From Hyalella azteca (lineage: Eukaryota; Arthropoda; Malacostraca; Amphipoda; Hyalellidae), in contig NW_025943988.1 in assembly GCF_000764305.2 (NCBI RefSeq), forward strand, positions 496,001 to 560,000: a stretch of 64,000 nucleotides of DNA, written 5' to 3'. Shown one piece after another: positions 34,661 to 43,772 of this stretch. The position numbers and the translations under genes were made by a program. A model generated the notes under the pieces. That model was not told where the DNA came from, did no database searches, and saw nothing but the letters and a program-made list of their open reading frames with translations. Position 1 is the stretch's first letter, and every line of letters begins with the position of its first letter.

Positions 34661-36570
34661 GTTTATTGTTTGTAATCGATTAACCAGTGTGGATATTATT
34701 GATGGCGGCTCCAAATAAATAATTTCTGGATGAAATTCATAACCGCTGAAAAATTTTTATACCTTGTAACTATGATAGTTAATCTTATATTTCTATTTAT
34801 CGAAAGAAAATTCTGTCAAAAATTATGTTATAGTCATTTGTGACGTGGAGCGCGTAAAAAAGTATTAATTATATCATCTATTCAAGTAATAGATAGTGAC
34901 ATTAACTAAACAAGATATATATGCAGGCAGATCAGTAAATGACAAGCTGAGACCGACTACAGGCGATTTTTCATTTTTTTATCAGCACGTTCATTTTTAT
35001 TTTTAAGAACCCACTTCTGTGTTTTTCCGATCCGAGGTCTGATTTCTCATAAAAAAAGCCATACCAAAAGGAGTGACTTCCAAAACACGGCCATATGGAA
35101 CTTGCTCTCATTTGCAGGTCGAAATCTGGCGCCTTTCCAGAACCTGAGGGAGAATGTTTCCTCGCGTTGGTCGTTAGCAATAAGTCGCACCGAGTCAGGC
35201 TTGGGCTTCACATCAAGCCATGAATACGAAGACGGAGAAGAAAATTCTTCCGTAGGAAGAAAATTGGCGTTGTAGACACGAAAATTTAAATGGGCTGAAT
35301 TCCGATGCATACGTTACGAAAATTTAACAGGTTTCATTGAGAATTGTGAAAATTATCTTGAAATTTATCTAATGGCATCGAAATTTAACAGTTATCATAA
35401 TGAAGTTTCTGATGTAACGAAGCACTTTTGGATGCCCGAATCGAGGAAAATTCAAAATTTACTTAAAACTATTAAAACATAACTTAAGCTATTGGTCAAA
35501 CTGATAAAAATGTCTTTACAGTAAAAATGTAACCAAACTTTTTCAAGTAAACATCGTGAAAAATCCATCTGCAAATTTTTAAAAACTGACACTGAATTGA
35601 ACGCATATTCAGGTAAATAATTCTGATATGATTTTCTTAGTTTAATTTCTTGATTAGTATGTTCCTGCAATAATTTCAATGTTGTGTGCCGCGGCTGAAA
35701 ACATGCTGTTCAGATGAAAAATGCAAAAGAGTTTTTTAGTACTTTTCTACTTAAACTTTGCATCTCACTAACTGAAAGTTCTATTTATAAATGACGCTTC
35801 TTCCCAAACTTCGGCAACATGCTCGTCTCAACAGCTTAAAAATGGAAAAAAACCATCCCAGAGGGAAATCTCCAAACTTTATTCTCGACATGCAGTCGTA
35901 AAGTTCATCAGAAAAGTTGTAAAGTTCACCTCATTTGTCACCAGGTTGAAGACGAGCTCGGCAGCAGCGATCGTTGATTTTGCAGCGACAGCAAATTTTC
36001 CGTCGGAGCTTCTCGCTTTAGATATTTTCAAGGGGCTTGTAAGAGGCTTCACTTTGATGTGAGAATGAGATCGCTCAAGCGCTGCTGGACTTCAGCTTGT
36101 ATAGCCAGAGACAAAATTTGAATTTTTGAATATAAATAAATATTTTATATTTATTAGTTATTATTTTCAATATATTAAATAATATATATTTAATATTTTG
36201 AATATAAATAATTTTACACACATTTATTTAAATATATTTTGAAGTGATTGCTTGTTTGAGTTCATATAAAATTTTTTTCATCGTTTTATCACATTTCTTT
36301 TGATCGTAACATTTAGACGAACGCAAATTTATTTACCTGAGTTTGAAACACAATCGTAATTTGATAGCGAATTCATTAAAATTAAATCGTTTCTGAAAAT
36401 CAGCATTATTCTAGCGCTGCTATAAATAAAAAATGAATGCATTTGCACTATGTTATCGGTCATTGAGGAGTGATTATCGTGTACATTTTAAGTTCTAGTC
36501 GGTCACTTGACGAATCGCGCTAAAAAATCGGTTACTCGAATAATTGTCGGTTCGTCGTCGCATTTTTTAA
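34661..36570. other. Non-coding stretch with an AT-rich fold-back
   Basis: Overlapping minus frames at 34971-35310 (up to 87 codons) were examined; no known domain was found. Around 36118-36215 TTTGAATATAAATA occurs twice beside TAATATATATT-type palindromes, giving an AT-rich region able to fold on itself. Otherwise empty. Confidence 0.5.
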
Positions 36571-36655
36571 AAATATAACTCAGTACTCACTGCAGTGAGT
36601 GACAGAGAGCGTATTTTCTCGTATACGAAAACTTGAGGTCACGGACGGATGGACG

Positions 36656-36693
<38 letters not shown>

Positions 36694-36750
36694 TGGACAT
36701 GGTGAGCACAATAGTGCATTTTTACCATGAATGAGAAAATGCGCTAAAAA
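36571..36750 (-). mobile_element. Dispersed HINE/DINE-1-like element, copy 4
   Basis: Read on the minus strand: TTTTTAGCGCATTTTCTCAT, then TGTGCTCACCATGTCC, then the longest central tract of the family (about 36641-36695 on the plus strand, mostly CAGA units), then GAGAAAATACGCTCTCTGTC. The terminal palindrome ACTCACTGCAGTGAGT is perfect over 16 bases in this copy. TACTGAGTTATATTT closes it. Together with copy 3 it gives the best view of the ancestral sequence. Confidence 0.75.
36641..36695 (-). repeat. GTCC/GTCT tetranucleotide tract in copy 4
   Basis: The plus strand shows GGAC/GGAT units followed by about nine CAGA units. This is the expanded centre of the dispersed element. Confidence 0.9.
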
Positions 36751-38169
36751 GATTTACACGGACAGTGACAATTAACTTTAGGTTAATGCTATTATTTTAT
36801 TTAGTTTATTTTGAATATTGAACCATATTTCTTAAGTAAGCGCTTCTCAAAGTGACTGAGCTCAGAATGAACATTAAATTAATATACATTAATTAAGGCC
36901 TTTGTTTGCTAACTGAATTGTTCCATCGCCAGCACAGTAAAAATTCAGCGGCTACCAGCGGTGCAAATTCGTGCCTGTGAAATTTTAAAATGAGTAAACT
37001 GTTTAAAACTGAATAGTAAAAATGTATCAAAAACTTTAATTCTAATTTTTACAATTTAGTTAAACGGTGAAATGAACATTTAATTCTAGAGTGCATCTCT
37101 TGCAATTTTCCATTTACGCACAAAATTGATAACGTTTTAAAAACAATTTATTGAACGGAGGTTTCAAATTCATATACTATAATGTTAATTGTTCAACGTT
37201 AAAATTTTTTCTTGTTCTTTTATAGAGTAATAGCATTTTCTCAGTTAATTCCTTCTCGATATAGAATGTATCACCACGATTGAGTATTTCATTCAATTTG
37301 AGATAGTTAATTAAGCATGTTCAACCCATTGTGTTTACCCAAAATTTTAGACATAAACAAACTCTCTGTGCTTTCAGAAAAAGTACAGAGCTACAATGTC
37401 ATTTCTAAATGCAATATCGAATGTCATTGGCGCTCGTATCGACTTTATTTTCATTTGGCGACTGCGTCTTTCATTCGAAATGGCATTGCCGCGCTAGCAT
37501 TGCTGCAGTGACTCATGATGCTCCTAAAGTCTTGTCATCTCTGAATGTCGCATCGTTATGCGGCCTGAATCGCTTCCATTCATTGCTAAACGAGACTGCA
37601 CGTCTGGCAGACGTGCAGTTTTTCTTGCTGGCCTACAAGCAAGAGAAGTGAAAGGCACGCTTGACTCTTAGAACCGACCGGATTACAAGCGCTGCTGGAG
37701 CGAATCTTTCGTTTTGTAGTTAAGTAAATCCTGAAATTCCATCATGAATAACACTAATGAGGTTGTTCATGAAGCGAGTTAAAAATTTTGAAAACAGTCG
37801 AAAGCTATACATATGAGTTTTTCATGATTTTGAGAAGTCGCATAATTTATCAATATATAACGAAATAACTTCCATACAATGTTGCGAATAACTTTCGTTA
37901 TATATGATACGATATGATTCAGAGTGATTCACGGCAACTTCCATATTTGAAAGCTGAATAAAAACGGAACTGGTAAAGACATTATTAAAATAGAAATTTC
38001 ATTGAAAAAGACAATACTTGAATTTGTGTCACTTAGTTTTAAAGATGACATCGGACATGTGACGGCCCCCATTGCCAATGCATTCGGTTAATCGATTTAT
38101 GAAATTTCGTTCCACTCGCTGAAGCATATTGACGGGTATGTTGGGTCAGTGAGGCCAATTCAAGAGTGG
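36751..38169. other. Non-coding stretch with one GC-rich hairpin
   Basis: An 80-codon frame at 37409-37651 was examined and not recognised. Within it, at 37595-37619, an 11-base perfect inverted repeat (ACTGCACGTCT and complement) encloses a GGC loop and is followed by a run of T. The rest is AT-rich. Confidence 0.5.
37595..37619. repeat. Perfect 11-bp-arm hairpin followed by T-run
   Basis: ACTGCACGTCT, loop GGC, AGACGTGCAGT, then TTTTTC. It looks like a bacterial terminator in shape, but in this eukaryotic, gene-free context that meaning does not apply. It is too short for a typical microRNA precursor. Listed as structure only. Confidence 0.7.
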
Positions 38170-39430
38170 GCTCTGCTATATTAATTGGAGTCAGCTCAGC
38201 CGTTTCGGAATTCCATTTCCGATAAGAAATTCAGAGATTAAACAGAAAGTTGCACCAAAATCTATAAGTGATTTCACATTTCAACCACCCAAGGTTCTTC
38301 GAATTTCGATGGTAACAGTTCATCCTCAGGAAACATTGAGTTTCTAAGAATAACTTCTATAATGCAATAGCAAATATCACCAAAGTCAAAAATATAATTG
38401 AGTTCTGAAGTTTTAATACCTCTTCTGATTCAACAACAGTTGTAAGCTGAGTTTCCCGATAAGTACTTTCATTATTCCCATGGTGTCCGAAATAGAATAG
38501 ATGATAGTTCAGCTTTTTCAGAATTTAGTTTTTCGAGATAATATATACATGATTTCAGTCATTTATAAATTTTATAGACGTCAATAGAGTCATTTTAAAA
38601 TTAGGTACATAAATTTTCATAGCTGCCAGTTCAGCTGTTTCAACATTGCATTTTCGTTTATTACTCTCGTGATGTGATTCATTAGCAAATTTCCTTTAAC
38701 TCAAGAAGTTCATTCACATTTCAACTGCTCAATGGGCCATCGATTTATGTAGGCAGCAGTCCAACTCTTTTTAAACTGGCTTGCCGCTGAAAAATCTTAC
38801 GATTCAATACCAAATATCATCTAAAACTCGAAAGTTATTCTTTGTCAAGCTGAAAAGTGTCTGCATGAATTATATAAATGTCATACATCCGATTCCTAAA
38901 TGGGGTTTGATGACAACTTAAGCTATTCAACACTAAAAATGGTCGTTAAAATCGTTGATTCAACACTAAATATCACCTTCTTCAAGGATTTTATTCACGT
39001 TTCAACTATTAAGCGGCTGCATGAAATTTCTAAATGAAATTTCATGCAGCAGCATTTTACAATTTTAGTTTTGAGGTGATAATGGCAATGATTCAACACC
39101 CAATAACCATCAACTTTAGGAATTCATTCACTAGCTTCTTTACTGAGCAGTGGTCGCATTAATGGCTCGGATGTCAGTAAACTTATTCCAAAATATGGTT
39201 TTTCAATTTTAATGAAAGTCATTACAGTCGTGTCGGAAGCGCATTTTCGATAATAAATTCTTTAATAAAGCACAAAAATTTACCTATATCAGGAAATAAA
39301 TTCACTTCTTAACTGCGCAATGGTTCTTCGAGCTTTGTAGGAGACAGTTCATTCGAAAGAAATTTATATTTTCTCTTAATAGCTTCCAAGATTCAATGCC
39401 AAATTTTCCCAAAGAAGTTTTTCAAGTTTT
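38170..39430. repeat. Ancient, strongly diverged long-period tandem repeat
   Basis: Several blocks recur in the same order. TTCACATTTCAACCACCCAAGG at about 38273, TTCACATTTCAACTGCTCAATGG at about 38712 and TTCACTTCTTAACTGCGCAATGG at about 39301 are each followed by a CTTCGA- or CATCGA-type block, TTTGTAGG- or TCGATGG-type sequence and ACAGTTCAT- or GCAGTCCAA-type sequence. Upstream of each lies TTTTCG(A/T)TAA-type sequence (about 38218, 38650 and 39246), and downstream GATTCAATACCAAAT-type sequence. A partial unit appears near 38995. Spacing is roughly 440-590 bases, uneven from indels. This is a satellite-like array worn beyond easy alignment. The period was judged by eye. Confidence 0.55.
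39016..39050. repeat. Perfect 15-bp-arm hairpin
   Basis: GCTGCATGAAATTTC at 39016-39030 and its complement at 39036-39050 flank a TAAAT loop. Within the diverged long-period array, it looks like a local inverted duplication. Confidence 0.85.
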
Positions 39431-39680
39431 TGATTTTTTTGCACAAACTTTCATGATGCAACGAAAGTTTTAAGTTGAGGTTTCCATTGCTTGAAAATCA
39501 TTGTTTACCTGTGTAATTCAAGATAGAATTAGGCCTTGAAAACTTACACATATTTTGCAACTTCCTTCGACTGTATATGAAGTGCATTGCACCCACTTCG
39601 AGGTAATGTTTGGCTTTTCAATGAAAGACTCTTTTAAATTTTAAGTTCAGAATGAATTTAGTGACAATTATTATTTTTAA

Positions 39681-39755
39681 GGCATAGTAGCACAAGGCAT
39701 TATGTATAGTATAGTAGCACAAGGCATTATGTATAGTATAGTAGCACAAGGCTGG
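39681..39755. repeat. 27-bp minisatellite, about 2.7 copies
   Basis: TAGCACAAGGCATTATGTAT begins at 39688, 39715 and 39742, 27 bases apart; the third copy changes after CAAGGC. The unit ends with a TATAGTA motif, which is also the ending of the 36-bp repeat units 650 bases further on. Confidence 0.9.
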
Positions 39756-40019
39756 TCATTATGTCGTGAAGGAGAAATGTCTATGGTATTGAAACTACGT
39801 ACAGAGACCAGAGACTTTAACTGGGAACCAAGGTCCAGACCATGAAACTTGGAGACTTAGGACCTCAAAGTCTTAACAGTAAATCTTAACTTAGGTTGAC
39901 CTTACTTCTACCTCCGGAAACATGAATGTGAATTTGGTTTGAAGGACAATCGCGGGCCGAATATGTTCACAATCATGGCCATGCTTGAGTCTAGGGGGAA
40001 TTTGGTGAATGCCTGCATA

Positions 40020-40246
40020 GTCATGCAGCATTACGACTCGCTGCTACCAGCCGTCATGCAGCATTACGACTCACTGATACCAGCCGTCATGCAGCATTAT
40101 GACTCACTGCTACCAGTCGTCATGCAGCATTACGACTCACTGATACCAGCCGTCATGCAGCATTACGACTCGCTGCTACCAGCCGTCATGCAGCATTACG
40201 ACTCACTGCTACCAGCCGGCATGCAGCATTACGACTCGCTCATCTT
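40020..40246 (+). repeat. 33-bp minisatellite, 7 copies, open in one frame
   Basis: CATGCAGCATTACGACTC starts at 40022, 40055, 40088, 40121, 40154, 40187 and 40220, exactly 33 bases apart. Since 33 is 11 codons, a plus frame from about 39963 (ATG) to 40259 reads seven near-identical repeats of VMQHYDSLLPA. Differences are few: TCG/TCA serine and TAC/TAT tyrosine changes are silent, whereas CTA/ATA (L/I) and GCC/GTC (A/V) are not. No signal peptide, known domain, splice context or start context supports a gene, so I treat it as a minisatellite that happens to be open. Confidence 0.9.
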
Positions 40247-40348
40247 GTGCTGCCTCTGAAGAGCTTCGTAAACACATCGTTATGGTCCAGAGGATTGATT
40301 GTCAGAAATTGATTATGTGAATCAATTTCAGGCCCTTGGGTTATGACT

Positions 40349-40659
40349 GCAGTATTGGCATGTTGGCATGGGAAACTGTATATAGTATAGATGCAGTATT
40401 GGCATAGGAAACTTTACATAATATAGATGCAGTATTGGCATAGGAAATCGTATATAGTATAGAATCAGTGTTGCATAGAAAATTGTATATAGTATAGAAG
40501 CAGTATTGGCATAGGAAATTATATATAGTATAGATGCAGTATTAGAATAGGAAACTGTATAACGTATAGAAGCAGTATTGGCATGGGAAACTGAATAACG
40601 TATAGAAGCATTATTGGCATGGGAAACTGTTTATAATATAGATTCAGTATTGGCATAGG
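40349..40659. repeat. 36-bp minisatellite, about 9 copies
   Basis: GCAGTATTGGCATAGGAAAC, followed by TGTATATAGTATAGAT, recurs with starts near 40349, 40393, 40429, 40465, 40500, 40536, 40572, 40608 and 40644. The first unit has an 8-base insertion (an extra TGTTGGCA) and one spacing is 35. Divergence between copies is moderate. It is non-coding because the indels break any frame. Confidence 0.9.
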
Positions 40660-41074
40660 AATGTTTTATTTCGATTGTATCTTGTTACGCTGCTTGGTAT
40701 CATGATGAGCTTTATTCACGCATATTGGGTAGGTGCGTCCAATCTTGGATTTCCCTCCAAATCAATCGTTGTTTGTATGCGCTCACAGTTTGTAGAGGCG
40801 CCAATGGGATTTCCACAGTGCACAGTGCCACAAATGGACGCACTATAATAGTCAGTCATAAATTTTTTCTTAATTGCAAGGCGGGTTCGTCAAACCGACG
40901 TACTTGGCACTCCTCGTTAGTTGAGGCCGTACGTGTTTCCGTTTTCTTTATTGGTAAGTAATACATGCGGAGTGAAGAATTATACAAACCCGATACTAAT
41001 CTGTATAACCGGTCTCATTTGTTAATTCAGAGTCAACCCATGAGCTGAAATTGCATCGTTCACTAATGTTAATC
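40660..41074. other. Non-coding stretch between minisatellites
   Basis: A 78-codon frame at 40725-40961 ends just before a GGTAAGTAAT that resembles a 5' splice site. No homology or upstream exon signal supports it. Nothing else was noted. Confidence 0.4.
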
Positions 41075-41245
41075 TGATAATCCTTGTTAATCTTTAAAGC
41101 GCCGTCTGATAATGTCTCAAAATTATTATTGCTCTTGATAATGTCTCGAAATATTTGACGCTTCTGATGATCTCTCAAAATTAATAGGGCTTCTAATGAT
41201 GTCTCGAAACGATTCGTGGTCTTGAATATAACTCAAGCTTCGTAG
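41075..41245. repeat. 29-bp degenerate tandem repeat, about 5-6 copies
   Basis: TGATAATGTCTCAAAAT-type units start at 41107, 41136, 41165, 41194 and 41223, exactly 29 bases apart. A looser copy begins at about 41075. Units vary strongly after the shared GTCTC(A/G)AAA core. A further stray unit (TTGATAATATCTCGAGCCTTC) appears near 41347. Non-coding. Confidence 0.85.
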
Positions 41246-42958
41246 TGCTCGGCGTGGAGCTCTGGCTGTTTGGGTTTCAGTGTAGTACATATGGGAGGTC
41301 ATCTTCTAAAATATAATAAATTTTAAAAATATACCTAGATTCAGTTTGATAATATCTCGAGCCTTCTTCAGCAAAATATGAAATTTGCAATGTTATTGTA
41401 ATATATTAGACGTGCATGACCTATAACGTTTTCCAAATTCCAACTTCGCTTCCATGCGCCATCTTCAGAAAATATAGGAGCGTCTTTATAGCTCCGGATC
41501 CAGATAAATTCATGCGGAATTTCCTATAGTTGACACACTATGCTTTACATGCCCGATGCATGCCACTCTTAAAAGGCTATCGAATCTTGCACGCTGTCTC
41601 GAAATAAAGCAAGATCACCATTTTATTTTTGAATGTATTACTTTTGGGCTGCATGCGCTAAGTGTAACTGAATGTTATGCACGAGCATCGGCCATGTCCA
41701 CATTTTGACACGTGTCAACGATAAACTTTTGTCAGGTCAACCCAAAAATGGTGCGTTGTTGACTTTCCTGCAACATCATCTTCAAAAACTGCATTTATTA
41801 TAATCTTAAAATTCATACATTCAATGATATATAAAAAATTTTGACGTGCATGTATTTGGTGAATAGCATTTCTTAATTTACATAGAGTATATGGGTATAA
41901 ACATACGAGCATGAATCACCTTGAAAAAAGAAATTATTCATTCCACTGTGGTATCATCTAAACCCAAGTTGTTCAATTTTCGTTTAAAATGAAACATTTT
42001 TTCAATTGACGGTCGACAGTCGACGATTATGTCAATAATCATAATTATCATCTAATTTTTCTGGCTACTCATTGTCTGGAAAAGCGATTTTTATGAGAGA
42101 GGCAGCCTCTACGCAATAAATCCCGAGTTCATCACGAACTTAAATTAACTCACATTGCCAGGAGAACCAAGAAGTTTATATAAAGCCAAGCAGCCTACGT
42201 CAATTACTCACGCACCAAATTGGCCATAATATGCATGCGAATAATTATGCAACGGCCTTTATGGATGCAAGATAAAAATATCAATAACACCGAACCTCTT
42301 TCAGGAGAATTGTGCCCGAATCAACCGCAGGATAAATAATGAACATTAATTTAATTAACCCGTGAGAAGGTTTATTAATAATGCAACCATATTTGATTAT
42401 GGTTGAAGCCCCAATTACATTAGAGGATATACACCGCTTGCTGTGGTGGCCCAGACCACATTAAACTTGAAGTTGATCGTATCCACAATTGTTATTAGTG
42501 CCCGAAATTCGAAAATATGTTCAGATAATTAATATGATTATATAATAAAACTACGAAAGTATTATTGTTTGAAAATTTAGAACTATGTTTCGTCATATCT
42601 AAAACTTGTCTTTTTTCACATGCATTTCCTTCAGAATATCTTTCCCATTCTTTGATCAATAAATTTAATCATCGCTCATCATCTCTAAGTAAAAACATTA
42701 AAATGAGACGGATGATATGAAGGACCTATAAGATGTAGTTTCAGAAACTTTTAAGAAAATTAGACATAATAATAATATACGTTTAAAAATTACTTTTTAA
42801 AGACAACACTTCCAGAGAATCCAGTGTCTCCAATCTTACAGATGTACAATGAATTTCTCATTTAATTTCCGAATAATAAACAAATTAAATTTTCAATATT
42901 TTTAATACATGAATTTTTGTAATATATAATTTTTTTTCAAAATTATTTTTTCTATTAA
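41246..42958. other. Non-coding stretch
   Basis: No gene, RNA or element is recognised. A stray 29-bp-repeat unit lies near 41347. A 65-codon minus frame at 41715-41912 has no motif. Confidence 0.5.
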
Positions 42959-43235
42959 TTGATTCATGCATTGCCTCTGACTTCACACAAGTGTGCAAAA
43001 TTTCAGATCAATTAGACAGGTAAAAGTGTGTCAAATATCAGTTATAATATTTGTAGCTAACAAAATTATTTTTTTTTAATTTTTTTCATATTGAAATTTT
43101 TTTTTATTTTTAAAATAATTTATTTTGACATTTGATTCATGCATTGTCTCCAACTTTCAGATCGATAGGATAAGTAGAAGTGTGTTAAATTTCGAATACA
43201 AGATTTGTCGCAGACAAACAAACAAACAAACAACA
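42959..43235 (+). mobile_element. Two retroposon-like 3' tails ending in (ACAA)n
   Basis: Two diverged copies of one block begin TTGATTCATGCATTG at 42959 and 43132. Both continue CTC(T/C)(G/A)ACTT, TTTCAGATC(A/G)AT, GTAAAAGTGTGT or GTAGAAGTGTGT, (A/T)AAAT(A/T)TC, and ATTTGT(A/C)GC. The second ends in AGACAAACAAACAAACAAACAA. Blocks of this kind followed by a short tandem ACAA tail are common at the 3' ends of insect non-LTR retrotransposons and SINEs; the family was not identified. No reverse transcriptase fragment was seen nearby. Confidence 0.45.
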
Positions 43236-43725
43236 AGAAGTGAAGTTAAAGAGAAGTGTTGTAAAAAGGACAATGATGTTCTCTTTTTTAGCTCCACATC
43301 TTTTGCATCGGCTGAAAGAAGTGCTAGCGTTGAAACTTTTTATTTCAGGCTGAAATTTGTCGTTAAAATTTCATTTTAGTTCAATTTTTGGCATCCTTAA
43401 GTAATTAATCAAGACTTGAAATAAAATGAAAAATTTCAGATCGTGATTTTGAAGCACTGAAAATTAATAAAAGTAATTAATTAAAAAATTGTATGCTGAT
43501 ATACATGAACATTTTTTATGGTGGCATTTTAATAGTCTTTGCATTCTCGGTAAATTTGCGACTTAAAATGCGACTTAAAATGAGCTTTACAATGAACTTC
43601 AATAGCAGGAAATTGACACACATTCTAAGGTTCAGCGGATGTCAAAATCACTAAAAGCTAGAAATTATTCAGTAAGGAATCCTAGCGGAGTGATTCTGTT
43701 CCGTGGTTTTCATGTTTTCATTCAT

Positions 43726-43772
43726 GTTGATAGGCAAGTTAAATAAAGCTATTATTTAACTTGCCTATCAAC
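43726..43772. repeat. Perfect 21-bp-arm hairpin
   Basis: GTTGATAGGCAAGTTAAATA plus one A (43726-43746) and its exact complement (43752-43772) enclose a five-base AGCTA loop. The sequence GATAGGCAAG is echoed loosely at 43981 (ATAGGCAAGTCAC). Perfect arms this long in otherwise unstructured DNA suggest a recent inverted duplication, a fold-back remnant or an assembly effect. It is shorter than a usual microRNA precursor. Confidence 0.9.

Noticed and set aside
37595..37624. Hairpin plus T-run resembling a bacterial intrinsic terminator
   Set aside because: The window is eukaryotic and no transcription unit leads into it.
40020..40659. CRISPR-like regular repeats
   Set aside because: Units are directly adjacent with variation throughout, typical of minisatellites; there are no unique spacers.
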